Source: Antedon mediterranea (taxonomy: Eukaryota; Echinodermata; Crinoidea; Comatulida; Antedonidae). From it: a stretch of DNA of 64,000 nt. Below, piece after piece: positions 47,801 to 59,800 of the stretch. The translations under genes and the position numbers were made by a program. The first letter of the stretch is position 1, and each line of letters begins with the position of its first letter. The notes beneath the pieces were generated by a model, which saw nothing but the letters and a program-made list of their open reading frames with translations, was not told the DNA's origin and did not search any database. The stretch is taken from assembly GCF_964355755.1 (NCBI RefSeq), contig NC_092676.1, forward strand, positions 14,800,288 through 14,864,287, read 5' to 3'.

Positions 47801-50800
47801 ATATCCTAGCGTGTGATTTCTGCTTAAAAAAAACAACAAAGCTTAGGGTACAAAATAAAAACAGTAAATAATGTAATTAATACATCGTTTAAAATAAAAC
47901 AACCTAATTACAATTTGCTCTCTAAAAAGATGGCAATTTAACTGAGAATTAAAATGAGATGACCACAAAAGAAATTCGTTTAAATATAAAAAAAAATTAA
48001 TTTTTAAATATTGCATTAATTCAAAATATAATAGATGTGTTTGGAATTTGTTTATTATAATATAGCCAGGAAGTTTATTCCATTGTTTGATTCCATTGTA
48101 ATAGAAAGTATTACACATTCTATGCCTTGGATTTTAAGTACAGTGATATTGAATTTACTACATTTACTACCTGACCATGTAACGAAAATCTGCCCAAAAA
48201 TATGTTAATGACACTTTAAATTTAACAATCCATCCGCCAAAACAGAAAGGTTCGTCAAAGTCGCGGGAATCCATGGATATCAGATATATAAAGGTATTTA
48301 AAGTGAAGATTTTCAAGATGGCGAGTGTTAAAAATAATGATTTCACAAACAGCAAAGTAGTCAAATCGGCCAAATCTTTATAAGAGAGACGAGTCTATTA
48401 TCATGCCGGTACCACGTTTTTGTTTTAAAGCGAGTTATGTATGTCTTTGGGAAGCAAAACATTGCCATGTGAAAACCAGAAGAGATTAGCATAAATAAAT
48501 GATGATAATAAATCAATTGCCAGTTTATAAAGAATTGAATTCGAATTTATAATAATAAAAAAAAACTAAAAAACCAAAAATCTAATATCTACCGTTTGTA
48601 AAGAGCCATGGTTGCCCTTTTCTAGGGCTTTTAAAGTGACGAGCAACGCAATAAAAATATATCTAGGATAATTCCATGGTGCAAGCAAGATGGAACAGTT
48701 GAGTATTTATATCTTTCAAAATCAGTGCAACAACGAGGTTCTTGCACCAATGTACCTTGTATGAAACATGCTGAACCCAATGTACCTTGCATGAAACATG
48801 CTGAACCCAATGTACCTTGCATGAAACATGCTGAACCCAATGTACCTTGCATGAAACATGCTGAACCTACCGTAGGAACATAAACCTACCTTCAGTTCCA
48901 TTATGGCTGATTTTGTGTCATCTGAAAAACTAGCGCTGATAGTAATATTAACACCGTTTCGCTCGGCTTCTTTGTCTAGTTGATCCTGTGCCTATTAAAA
49001 ATTACATATCTCATTATTGTTAAAATAATAATAATTACATTGCTCAACTTATTTGACAAAAAAACCAAATAAAAAGCTTTCACTTGTCTGGATTTGGCCT
49101 TGTAAATGAAATATAAAGTAATTATTTAATAAGTAAATGAATTGATTATTAGATTTACCGCGGTATTTATTTCAGTATACTGATATTATACTAAGTATTA
49201 CGATAATTTGATACAGAACATCTTAATAATATTTGTTTTAAAAAGTGTAGATTAAAAGTTGTCTTGTTCATGTAGCTTTGTTTACACTGTTCATTAAAGT
49301 TAATAGAATTGACAAAGATTTTGTTTGTATTAAATTTTCACATCGTAAGTAGCATAATATATCATTCCTGCAGTGCCCGATAGAAGGGTGTGCATGATAA
49401 CAGCCCATTGTAAACAAATAGTGCACCTGTTGCTATAAAGGTTGACAAAGTGAGAAGAGCTTGCATTACCTCAGCTGGTCACAGTAAAGATATTTTACAT
49501 GTTACCAACACTGACAATCTATACGGTAAAGTCTTACCAATGGTTTAAACTTTATTTTACTAGGACTATTAATATTATCTTTTATAGATTTTGGTATTGA
49601 TACATTGAAACTGTCCATTTGAAACTGCCAAATCAATGAAAAACATTATGCCTTATCCTTGAATAGAATATAAAAGTTAGATATAGTGACTAAGTCTACT
49701 TATGAAGAATGTCCAATCTTCTTGAAGAAGTTCCTAGTTCCTTTTTCCGACTGTAGTTTCATACATTTCCTTCCAATTTAAAATTATTTTGCCAATAATA
49801 AAACCTGAGAAATTTCCTGTGTTACCACAGTCAATATATAAATAATTTCTGGCTCATGCAATTGTCTTTTAACAATTATGCAATATGTCCGGAGGTTTAA
49901 ACTGTGGGTATTCATGGGCCTACTCATAGAGTGTATTACTTGGAATCGTGTGAAAGTTGCATAAGCTTATCTTTAATCGGATCAGGAATATAAACTCCGA
50001 GAATACCACCATTTATATGAGAGCATGTACACACAGAGTTTTGTCACATGGGTAAATTATTCTAAAGTGTAATTGGATTGGAGACTCATTGATCTTATTG
50101 TACAACCAATGAGTGGAGCGGGCCTCATCGATATCCAAACGTACTTTGAAGACTCAGATACCACCTCATTTAAAGATGTTACAATAGTTTGACCTTTCAT
50201 CCAGCGAGACTGTGGATGATCGACATCGCATGTAAAGATATGATAACAAATGTTAAGTCAAAGGCTGAAAGTGTGATATTGTTAAGTATCCCCCTCGAGA
50301 AGACATCGATGTTGAACAAGACAAACCAGATTGACTAAAACAACTTTGAACTTTCAAGCTTTAGCCATGGAACAAAATATCGGATTCGTAAACATTTTTC
50401 GCTACAGGATAAGTATAGATAAATCAATTATTAGTAACGACAGATAACATTTATCTGAAACAGGGGAAAATCTTCTAGAAAATTTATCATTAAACGAATA
50501 TGCCTTCTAACAAAACGCCCGACGGAATTCTCAACAGACAACAAGACCAACGGTGGCAACATCCTACTTACTCCTTAATCGCAAAGATTGGAAGGCAACA
50601 TAGAAATCTAAGACCACTTGTCTGCTACAACTGCGGAAAGCGAGGACACAAACAAGATCATTGTAGACACCTATAATAAATTTGCGCGTTTTAAAAAGGA
50701 AAGGATTACACTTCGTTCACTTTAACGTCAGATGAACTCCGGAACATAGCATCTAAAATAAATGTTGCTGACATTGCAATTTCGGAGTCATGGTAGATGA

Positions 50801-53800
50801 ATCAGTAACTAACAATGAAATTGACATCAACGGATACACAGCTTTACGAGGTTCGATTAGAAAGTGAACAGAACCATGGATGAAAAATGAAATAATTATT
50901 AGAAAATATTAAACTCCGTGATTCTTTGTTAAAAAAGTAAAAAAAAAAAATAGGGTGATGAACAGACATGGTATGGGTTTCGAAAAATACGAAACCAAAT
51001 ACGAGAGAGACGTTAAACATGTCAAGAGCGAATTTACCAACACGATTGAGGAAAATAAGAAAGGCTCAAACCAATTTTGGAAATAACTGAAATGATTAAG
51101 TTACAAGTTATGTTCTACTTAACATAAATGATGAAATCTGTTTTGACAACAATATTGTTGGTAATGATGTTAATTCAGTGTTGCTTCTAAAACACTTACA
51201 CTTCCTAATAATACTATTAAAACATTTGACACTGAGGTCAATCGAATTAAAAAAGTACGATGACAACAAGGGATTATATATAGAGGGAATGAGTTTATCA
51301 CTTGTATCAGAAGAATTTGTACTCAAGGAACTCCAAAGTTTAAATATCTGTAAGAGTACAGGACTAGATGACATTTCAGCAAGATTCTTACGTGACGGTG
51401 CAAATGTACTCTAAGGTTCAATGTAGCTCATATTATTAATTTAAGTATTTCCTCCAATAATGTTCCTGACTATAGACCAATCAGCATTTTAAGTGTTTTG
51501 TCAAAAGTTCTTGAAAGAGCAGTTTATGTTCAAATGGAAAATTACCTTAAAGATAATAATGTAATGTTCGAATTTAATGAAAACTTTTTTCTACAGACTC
51601 GTGTTTAATCCATAATTATTGATATATTAGAAATCAAATGTCAATTGGCAATTACATTGTATCTTTAGGTCTGCAAATAGCATTTTAGACAGTTCACCGT
51701 GATATATTGATCGAAAGGCAATTGTGATTGGATCAATATAGTGGTTCAAATAAAATTTTAAGAATAGGCAACAATTAGTATATGTTTATGCATGGATTAA
51801 GGAATAGAAGGATATGAGATTGGCTGTGATGTGGATGACACAATCACTAGCCAATCACAAGGCACTACAATTTCGATATAATCACATCGATAATTAAGGA
51901 AATTCATGAAGAAACCAATGCTAAGCCATATATTAATTAAAAACACATTTGTTGTATTGTAAACTACTGCACACGGTAACGACATACATGGTCGAATGCA
52001 TAAGTTAATATTCTATAGATTGACGAAATTTTTAATTTCAGGAAGATAATGTGATAATTTAAATATAAAAATTGCATATTTTATTAATATTAACAACTAC
52101 ATAAAATTGCATTCGTAAGAAAGTGAACTTTTCATAGTCCGATTGTGAAGAAATTAAAACAAATTCCTCAGCAATATCTTGTTGTTGTCAATGAATCATC
52201 GACGCCGACATGTCAATAGAAAACTCAGACTGCGCATACAATTTCTACATGGCTTTTTCTTTAAAAAATGTAACAGTTGATTTGCAGCGTTCTATAGAGG
52301 TTAGAGACACGGTTCAAATAACGTGTTTGATTGATTGGCAGCATTGCTTTAGTATGGGCGAGCACGTTGGAAAATCGTTTGATGTCACCGTCGATACGTA
52401 TACAGCTCCAATATATATTTCTTAAACCATGGTATGTGTAAATAGGGTAACATCTAAGCCACTTAGATTTCTCATGGTGTACCTCAGGAAGTATAATTAT
52501 TTGGGCTTCTATTATTTCTATGCTATGTTAACGATATGAAAATAAGTGTAAAATTGTAATTTTATTTTATACGCTGACGACAGCGTTCTTTTAGTGTCTG
52601 GAAAGAACCCACTATAATCTAAAGGGGTCGTCAAACATACGGCCAGCCTGTGGTTCTTTTTTTGGCCAGCCTGTGGTCCGAGGGCGCCAGACATTTGGCC
52701 AGCCTGTGGTCCCGAGGGCGCTAGCATGAAAACACACAGCCCGTCTCAGCTCTGTGATTCTTTTTTTGGCCAGCCTGTGGTCCGAGGACGCTAGACATAC
52801 TGGCCAGCCTGAGTGTGGTCCCAAGGGCGCTAGACATAACTTTTCCATGCTTTTCTAAAGTGAGCCCTCTACAGCTGTTTTCATTTTATAAAAACTTAAC
52901 TGTGCTTTGACAAGAATATGTGTCTTAATGTATTATATTAGATTATTATTTTTTTATATTAAATAATGTTTTTGGACACATTTACGGCCGCCATCTTCCT
53001 GTTGGAATCACTTTTCAGTCTGGAGTACGCCCTATGTTCTTATTACATGTCTATGGCTCTCTGGCTGACTGAAATGTCTAGCGCCCTCGGGACCACAGGC
53101 TGGCCAAATGTCTAGCGCCCTCGGACCACAGGCTGGCCATAAAAGAACCACAGGCTGGCCGTGTGTTTGACGACCCCTGCTCACTATAATAGCTGAGTTC
53201 ATAATTGTCAGCCTGTAATAAATGGCTCATTGACAACATGTTATCCTGTAATATGGGTACTGAGGCCACGCTTATTTGGAATCAAACATAAAATGAAAAT
53301 GCTGCGATAGTTTAAAGTATACTGTGATGAAATCCCAATAAAAACAGTGTCAACAATCAAATATTTAGGAGAATCACAACACAAATCGTCCGATTGGTGG
53401 GGGTCACACAACAATCGCATTCTAAATAATCGTCTGGCTAGTAGAATCCAACGGTGGGCGTTACTACTTAACGAATACAACTACAAAATAGAATATTTAC
53501 GTTCAGAGGAAAACGCAGTAGCAGACGCATTATCGCGTTTACAACATAAAAAAGAAACCCAAAACCTTGAACATGCGATCTACAATATCAGCTGGAATTT
53601 GCCAGATGAAGGCAATTGACCGATCATACCTGTAGTGGCCCAAGCTAATCTAGATATTGAGAATATGATTAAGAGTTGTAATCCATGCCTAAGTGTTAGA
53701 AGTTGTTTACCTACACACCACTTCCTTAGAAGTGGCCAACTAGACCATCCAGAGAATACATATTTTTTGTGAGAAGGATAAAGATAATTTCACGGGTTTT

Positions 53801-56800
53801 TTTTCGCGGTACTACTGAAGCCGTATTTATGAAAACCGCTCCCCTGATCTCATATTTTCCAAAGTGAGCCTTAAATTTAATGTGTAAACGACAAATATCT
53901 TTTCCAATTATGTACTACGCTAATCACACAGCACACTTCAGATTACTATATTATTTACGCTTATCATGAGATGTTGAGCTAAATCTAGGATCACTACAGC
54001 TTGCTTTATGCCGATGACATGAAATGTATTCAGCAGATTAACAGTGATGATTTTCACACCGATTTCAGACAGTTCTTAATACTTGATAATGTTCTGCAAG
54101 TGGTGTGAAACTTGGGGTATGCTATATTAGTGTTAAGAAATGTAAATTTTTAAATGTTAGCTTAAAAAATCGAATATAATTTTCCACTATCATATTGATA
54201 ATGTGAAATATCACACTATCTCAGTGTTGTTATTGATTGATTAACAACTTTAATCGTCATATTAAGCATATTAGATTAGTAAAGGTAATAGAATGTTAGG
54301 CATAATTAAACGAAATTTTGGAAATTAAGAAATCTCAACATCTTGGTTTGCCTTTATAATGTCCTTAATTAAGAATGGTTCGATATATTGTACAACGTAG
54401 ATTTACAAAATTTGTTTCAAAATGATGCAATATCTTAAAGACAAAATTAGAAATGTTTGTAATTGGTTCTGGTGGACCTTGTCGATGTTTTTTTGTCTTT
54501 TATTTTATGTATTACAGTCTGTCAATGGCGGGCTCCTTACTGTTGATTGTTAATTGAGATTTAGGCTAAACAAAATTAATTAAATCGTTGTGTGCGGGTA
54601 TGTTTCAGCCTCGTCATACAGTGTATGAAGATACATCTCTTTTCGGGGCAAATCATCAACCTAAATTTGTTTTAATCGACTATAAAGAATTATCTAGCTT
54701 ATCTAGTCAACAGGGTTACACTAGGTGTTAAAATCAGTACCGAAAGCATGTCCATACATTTACTATACCATTGAGTAAAAGTTAGGCGCGATTTACCCAA
54801 TTTTACCCTTGCGTAAATATTTATATATAGATAAAGTATATTCAATGAATTGTGTTTGGCCCTATAATATATATTATAATATTTACATTGTGCTGCGGTA
54901 TATATTCTTTGTTTTCTAAATTGTCTATATCTATTTCATTTAATGAATTCCTTCACTTGCACTGATGAAGGGCTAGTGTTGCCCGAAAGCTCTGCTAACT
55001 TTTCTGGCTGTTTACTTTATCGTTTTGATTTAGCTTTTCGCTTTTTATTTTTGTATCTCCATTGAGATCCAGCCACTGATACCCACAGCATTGTCATTTT
55101 TTTCAGTAATTTGCCTTTGGATCTATTTCATTTAATGTAAACAAACATACTAATTGCGTAACCATCACTGTTAGCTTTCTTGTGTATTTACTAACGTTAC
55201 AGAAGCCTAGTTAGTCTATCATAGTATGATAATTACTACTGCACAAATGTGATATTGCATAAACTTACGTAGGAAAATCTTGAAACATCTTGGTGAATAG
55301 TTCCAATTGATGTCCAATTGAAATATTTGATGAGACGAATTCTTGCTACGTTGTCGGCACTTTCTGATGGAACAGTACGATAAAAATAAGGATACTTATC
55401 TTGCTGAGATAGAGATGGTGTAGTATCAGCAAAAGAAAGCTGGAAGAATAGGGAACATTGTAGCAATAATAAAATATATTGGTAAAAACCAACCTTGTAA
55501 TAGCGCAAAAATTCTATATTCATTCAATATATTAAACTATGTTAAATAAGTGTCATACGTCTGTATACAAATTATTGCTATTATTAAAACTGAAAATTAT
55601 AAGATTAACTTTAAGACATTTAATTTAATTTCGGTTTCTTCTTTATCCATGCAATACTGTTTGTATCCTGCTTGATATTACAGTTGAACCTCCCTGAGCG
55701 ACCACCTTCCGTAATCGGTCACCTCCCTTAACGGCCGCACTTTCAAAAGCCCGTTTGTTCTTCCTATATTAGTAAATTTGGTACCTTTCGTAAGCGGCCA
55801 CCTCCTGTAAACGGCCACTTTTAATTTAAGCGGCCACCAGAAAAATAAAAAATACAATGTTGATACTTAGTGTGCTTTATATATTATTAGCTTTATTCGA
55901 AGCGGTTTTAAACATTTCTGTGAAGAACATTCCTGTGTTTTTTTTAGATGAGATGAGAAAAGTACACAGATTTTGACCGACCATTTTCATATGATGATAA
56001 AAGCTTTTAAAATGTTAAAGATGTATTGTCCTCCTGAAAAAATTAAATTTAAACAATTTTTTTTTGTTGAATATGCAATTATAATGTCACATAATAGTTA
56101 TCCACTTTGACCAAAAATGGGATAAAAAAAATTAAATACTTGAAAAAAAACTATAATTTACACAAAAAATAGTCAAATTGGCTGCCAGCCAATGAACTTT
56201 TGGTTGATTTTAACCATTTATTTTGTCATTTTATAAGTAAAAACATTATTTTTTTTCGTATTTGTTTCTACGGAAGTAATTAACTGTATTAAAACTACAA
56301 AATAAACTATTCAAAATCTAATTTAATTAATCTTCATTTTTCATGTTTTTTGGGGGAAAATACATCTTTAAATAATACAAACCACCTGAATACTAAAATA
56401 CAATTATCTGGAAAATATAGAGGCCCGTTGCGTTAAGAACGCCGTAAAATATCGTGCATAGACATAATACGTGATTTTGGCCCTCGGCATAATCTCCCCT
56501 AAGCGGTCACCTCCCGTAATCGGCCAATTTTCCCCGTCCCAAGAGTGACCGCTTACTGTATGTAAGAAATTAATTAAACAAATTATAAATATAAGCGATA
56601 CGATGTATCCAATAACACATATTGTTAATTTATCATTATCTCTAAAGGTTTTTCCTAATGATATGAAATTTGCTAAGGTCACACCATTATTTAAAAAGAA
56701 CAATAGGCAGGAAGTTAGTAATTATAGACCTATTAGCATCTTACCAGTAATATCTAAGATAATCGAAAAAGCTGTTTTTGTACAATTACATAACTATCAC

Positions 56801-59800
56801 AATGAAAACAATGTAATTAATGATTTTCAATCAGGTTTTAGAGGAAATTATTCTACTGATACTGCTTTAATTAATTTAACCGATCATATAAGATCTGAAA
56901 TATCTAAAGGTAACTTTACAGGTTTGGTAGTCCTTGACATACAAAAGGCTTTTGATACAGTCAACCATCAGATATTATTGCAAAAACTGGTTCATATGGG
57001 CATTGATAAAGATTCTTTATTATGGTTTGAATCATATTTGAAAGATCGCAAACAAATTACATCAGTAAATGGCGTTCAGTCTCAACCATGTACTATATCT
57101 AGCGGAGTTCCGCAAGGTAGCATTTTAGGACCTCTTTTATTCATATGCTACATGAATGACATCCCAATTAGTGTAAATTGCAATATTATGTTATATGCTG
57201 ATGATATAATATTGTTGTCTTCTGGTAATGATATTAGACAAATAGCTAATGATTTAAGTTCAAACCTGGAATCCTGTAACAACTGGCTTATAAACAACAA
57301 ACTATCATTACATCCTGATAAAACTGAATCAATATTGTTTGGTACTAAAAGAAAACTTAAGAATGTTCATGATTTTGCTGTTATGTTTAAAAATAAGTTG
57401 ATATGTAAGAAGAATATGATCTCTGTTTGCTTGATGAAGACCTGTCTGGAGAATCTATGGTTCAAAAAGTTCTTAGTAAGACTAATTCAAGACTTAAATT
57501 TTTGTATAGACATTCTGCATGTCTAAATTTCTTTTCTCGTAAAATTCTATGTTCGGCACTGATCACTTGTCACTTTGACTATGCATGTTGCTCCTGGTTT
57601 TCCGGTGTTTCTAAAAAACTTAAACAAAGACTCCAAACCAGTCAAAATAAAGTTGCTAGGTTTATATTAAATAAAAATAATCGTGCACATATTGGTAAAG
57701 ACGAACTGAACCAAATCGGTCAATTATGTCTAGAGGATAGAATTTGCCAACTCAAACTTAATCATGTTCATAAGATTTTTTATGGAAAATCAGTACCTTA
57801 TTTGACTGAAAAGTTTCAAAGAGTTTCATCTAACCACCATTATATGACTAGAAGTAGTGTCAATGGTTTTTCAGTTCCTAAATCTGATAGTCAGATATCT
57901 AAAACGTTTTATTATACAGGCATAAAGGCATGGAATAACCTACCTCATTCCATTCAACAAATAGAAAACAAATTTAATTTTAAGAAAAATGTTAAATCAC
58001 ATTTCTGTTCTACCAAATAATTTTATAAGTCAATCATAATCTTTAATTTAACTTGTTTTTTATATTATTGTTTTTGTAATATTTACGTGTTTAATGCAAT
58101 ACTTTGTAATGTTTATATTTTTTATTTTAGATTGTAAAAGGATCCCAATGGAAATAAGCTGATAAGCTTTTTGGGCTATCCTGGAAAGTCTTTTATAAAT
58201 GTATTATTTGTAATGTCCGTAATTTATGTTATCACTTTGTATGTATTTTTTATGATGATTTTCCAAATAAATTCAATTCAATTCATGTTCATAAAAGTAC
58301 AATCGCATTGTTGAGTATAGTGTGAGAATGTATATTCAAGCTACACGACAGTAGGCCTACGACGGAACGGAAGATGCCTCCTCCCGACTCTGGCTGTCCG
58401 TCGGTACCATCGCGGTCCGTCGGTAAAAAAAAAGGGTGCCGGGGATTCAAAGAAGAATAAACTACTATTCTGAAATTGAAGACTCACAACTACATTGCAT
58501 GTGTGCTAAGTGTGCTGTTATTTTGAAACGACAAGATGAAGAAATCTGTGAGAATAAGAAAAAATCGGCCCAACCGAGATTCGAACCCGGTCATCCTGCT
58601 TGATAGTATGCAGATGTACGTCCTAACCATTAGACAACTTGGGCTTTCGTGGTATAGTTCAAAATCGATTGGATAGCGGCTCTTTATTCTCGGCGTGGTA
58701 CGGCGGAACAGCACTAGTCCCTCAATCCGGGTCCAGGAATTGCCAATTTGCCGACAAAATTAGTGTCATTACCTGTACGTCATGTGGTGATCAATAATAA
58801 TGTTCCAGGATTGCATAGTCATGTTATCTTATAAGGATAACGATGCAAAATTAAATCTGACTTGTAGTTTTCGAAATATAACATGTTTCATTGATATTTC
58901 CAATGGTGATATATAAAATAAATTACTAAAAAACGTAATTATATGTAATTATTTTTACCAAAAATGGCGTAGTTCATACAACTGTCGACTGAGGGCGCAA
59001 ATTGTTTACATCGTTCGTGGCTAAAAACGATAATTTTCGGTGATGTTTTAGACCTTATATTTTGAAAAAATTCCTTCTTTATTGCAATATTAATATTTAA
59101 TTTGGTTGAAAAATAACAACTTTTAATTTTGTATCGTTATTCCTACTGCTACATATAAGACGACATGAACTATTCAAAATCCTGGATACGCAGTGTTCAG
59201 CCAGATCAAAGAGTTGGTATTTATCGAAATTGAAGAATGCCATGAAAGCCCCAGTGGTATTAATGGTTAGGGCACTGCATATCAAGCAGAATGTTTAGGG
59301 TTTTATCTCGTTTAGGCCGACTCTTCAATCTCATAGCAGATTCCATCATCTTTAATTTATTGATTTCTAGTATATCAACGGGCGGTTTAGAATTTGTTTT
59401 GTGGCCGTGATGACAATGTACACGGGACACTATTTAAAAGGTCAGTAATGAATGGGTAGCAAGCACTTCAATATCAACACCCTAAATCAATATTGAAATT
59501 TCAAACACTCCAACTCATCTCCGTTACTAATTCAATAAGTATACGCTAAGTAATTCAATTTGGCCGTCATAATAAATTATTTTCATTTTCTGTGAGATCA
59601 TTCGTTACAGTATTTTACATATGGCTCTCATTATTAATAAAATATAATAGTTGTTTTATTATTAGTAGGCCTATAATTACACAAGAAAATCAAACGTATC
59701 TTATTAAACTCGAAATTATTCGCCTACTGGTAATATAATATTATAATATATGTTGAATTTCTGTCAACTCAATAATAATGATGTATCAATTTCATCCTTT

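Noticed and set aside
52210-52425. 71-codon ORF within the decayed LINE
   Set aside because: Does not match LINE proteins or any family I know; lies in an unassigned inserted block.
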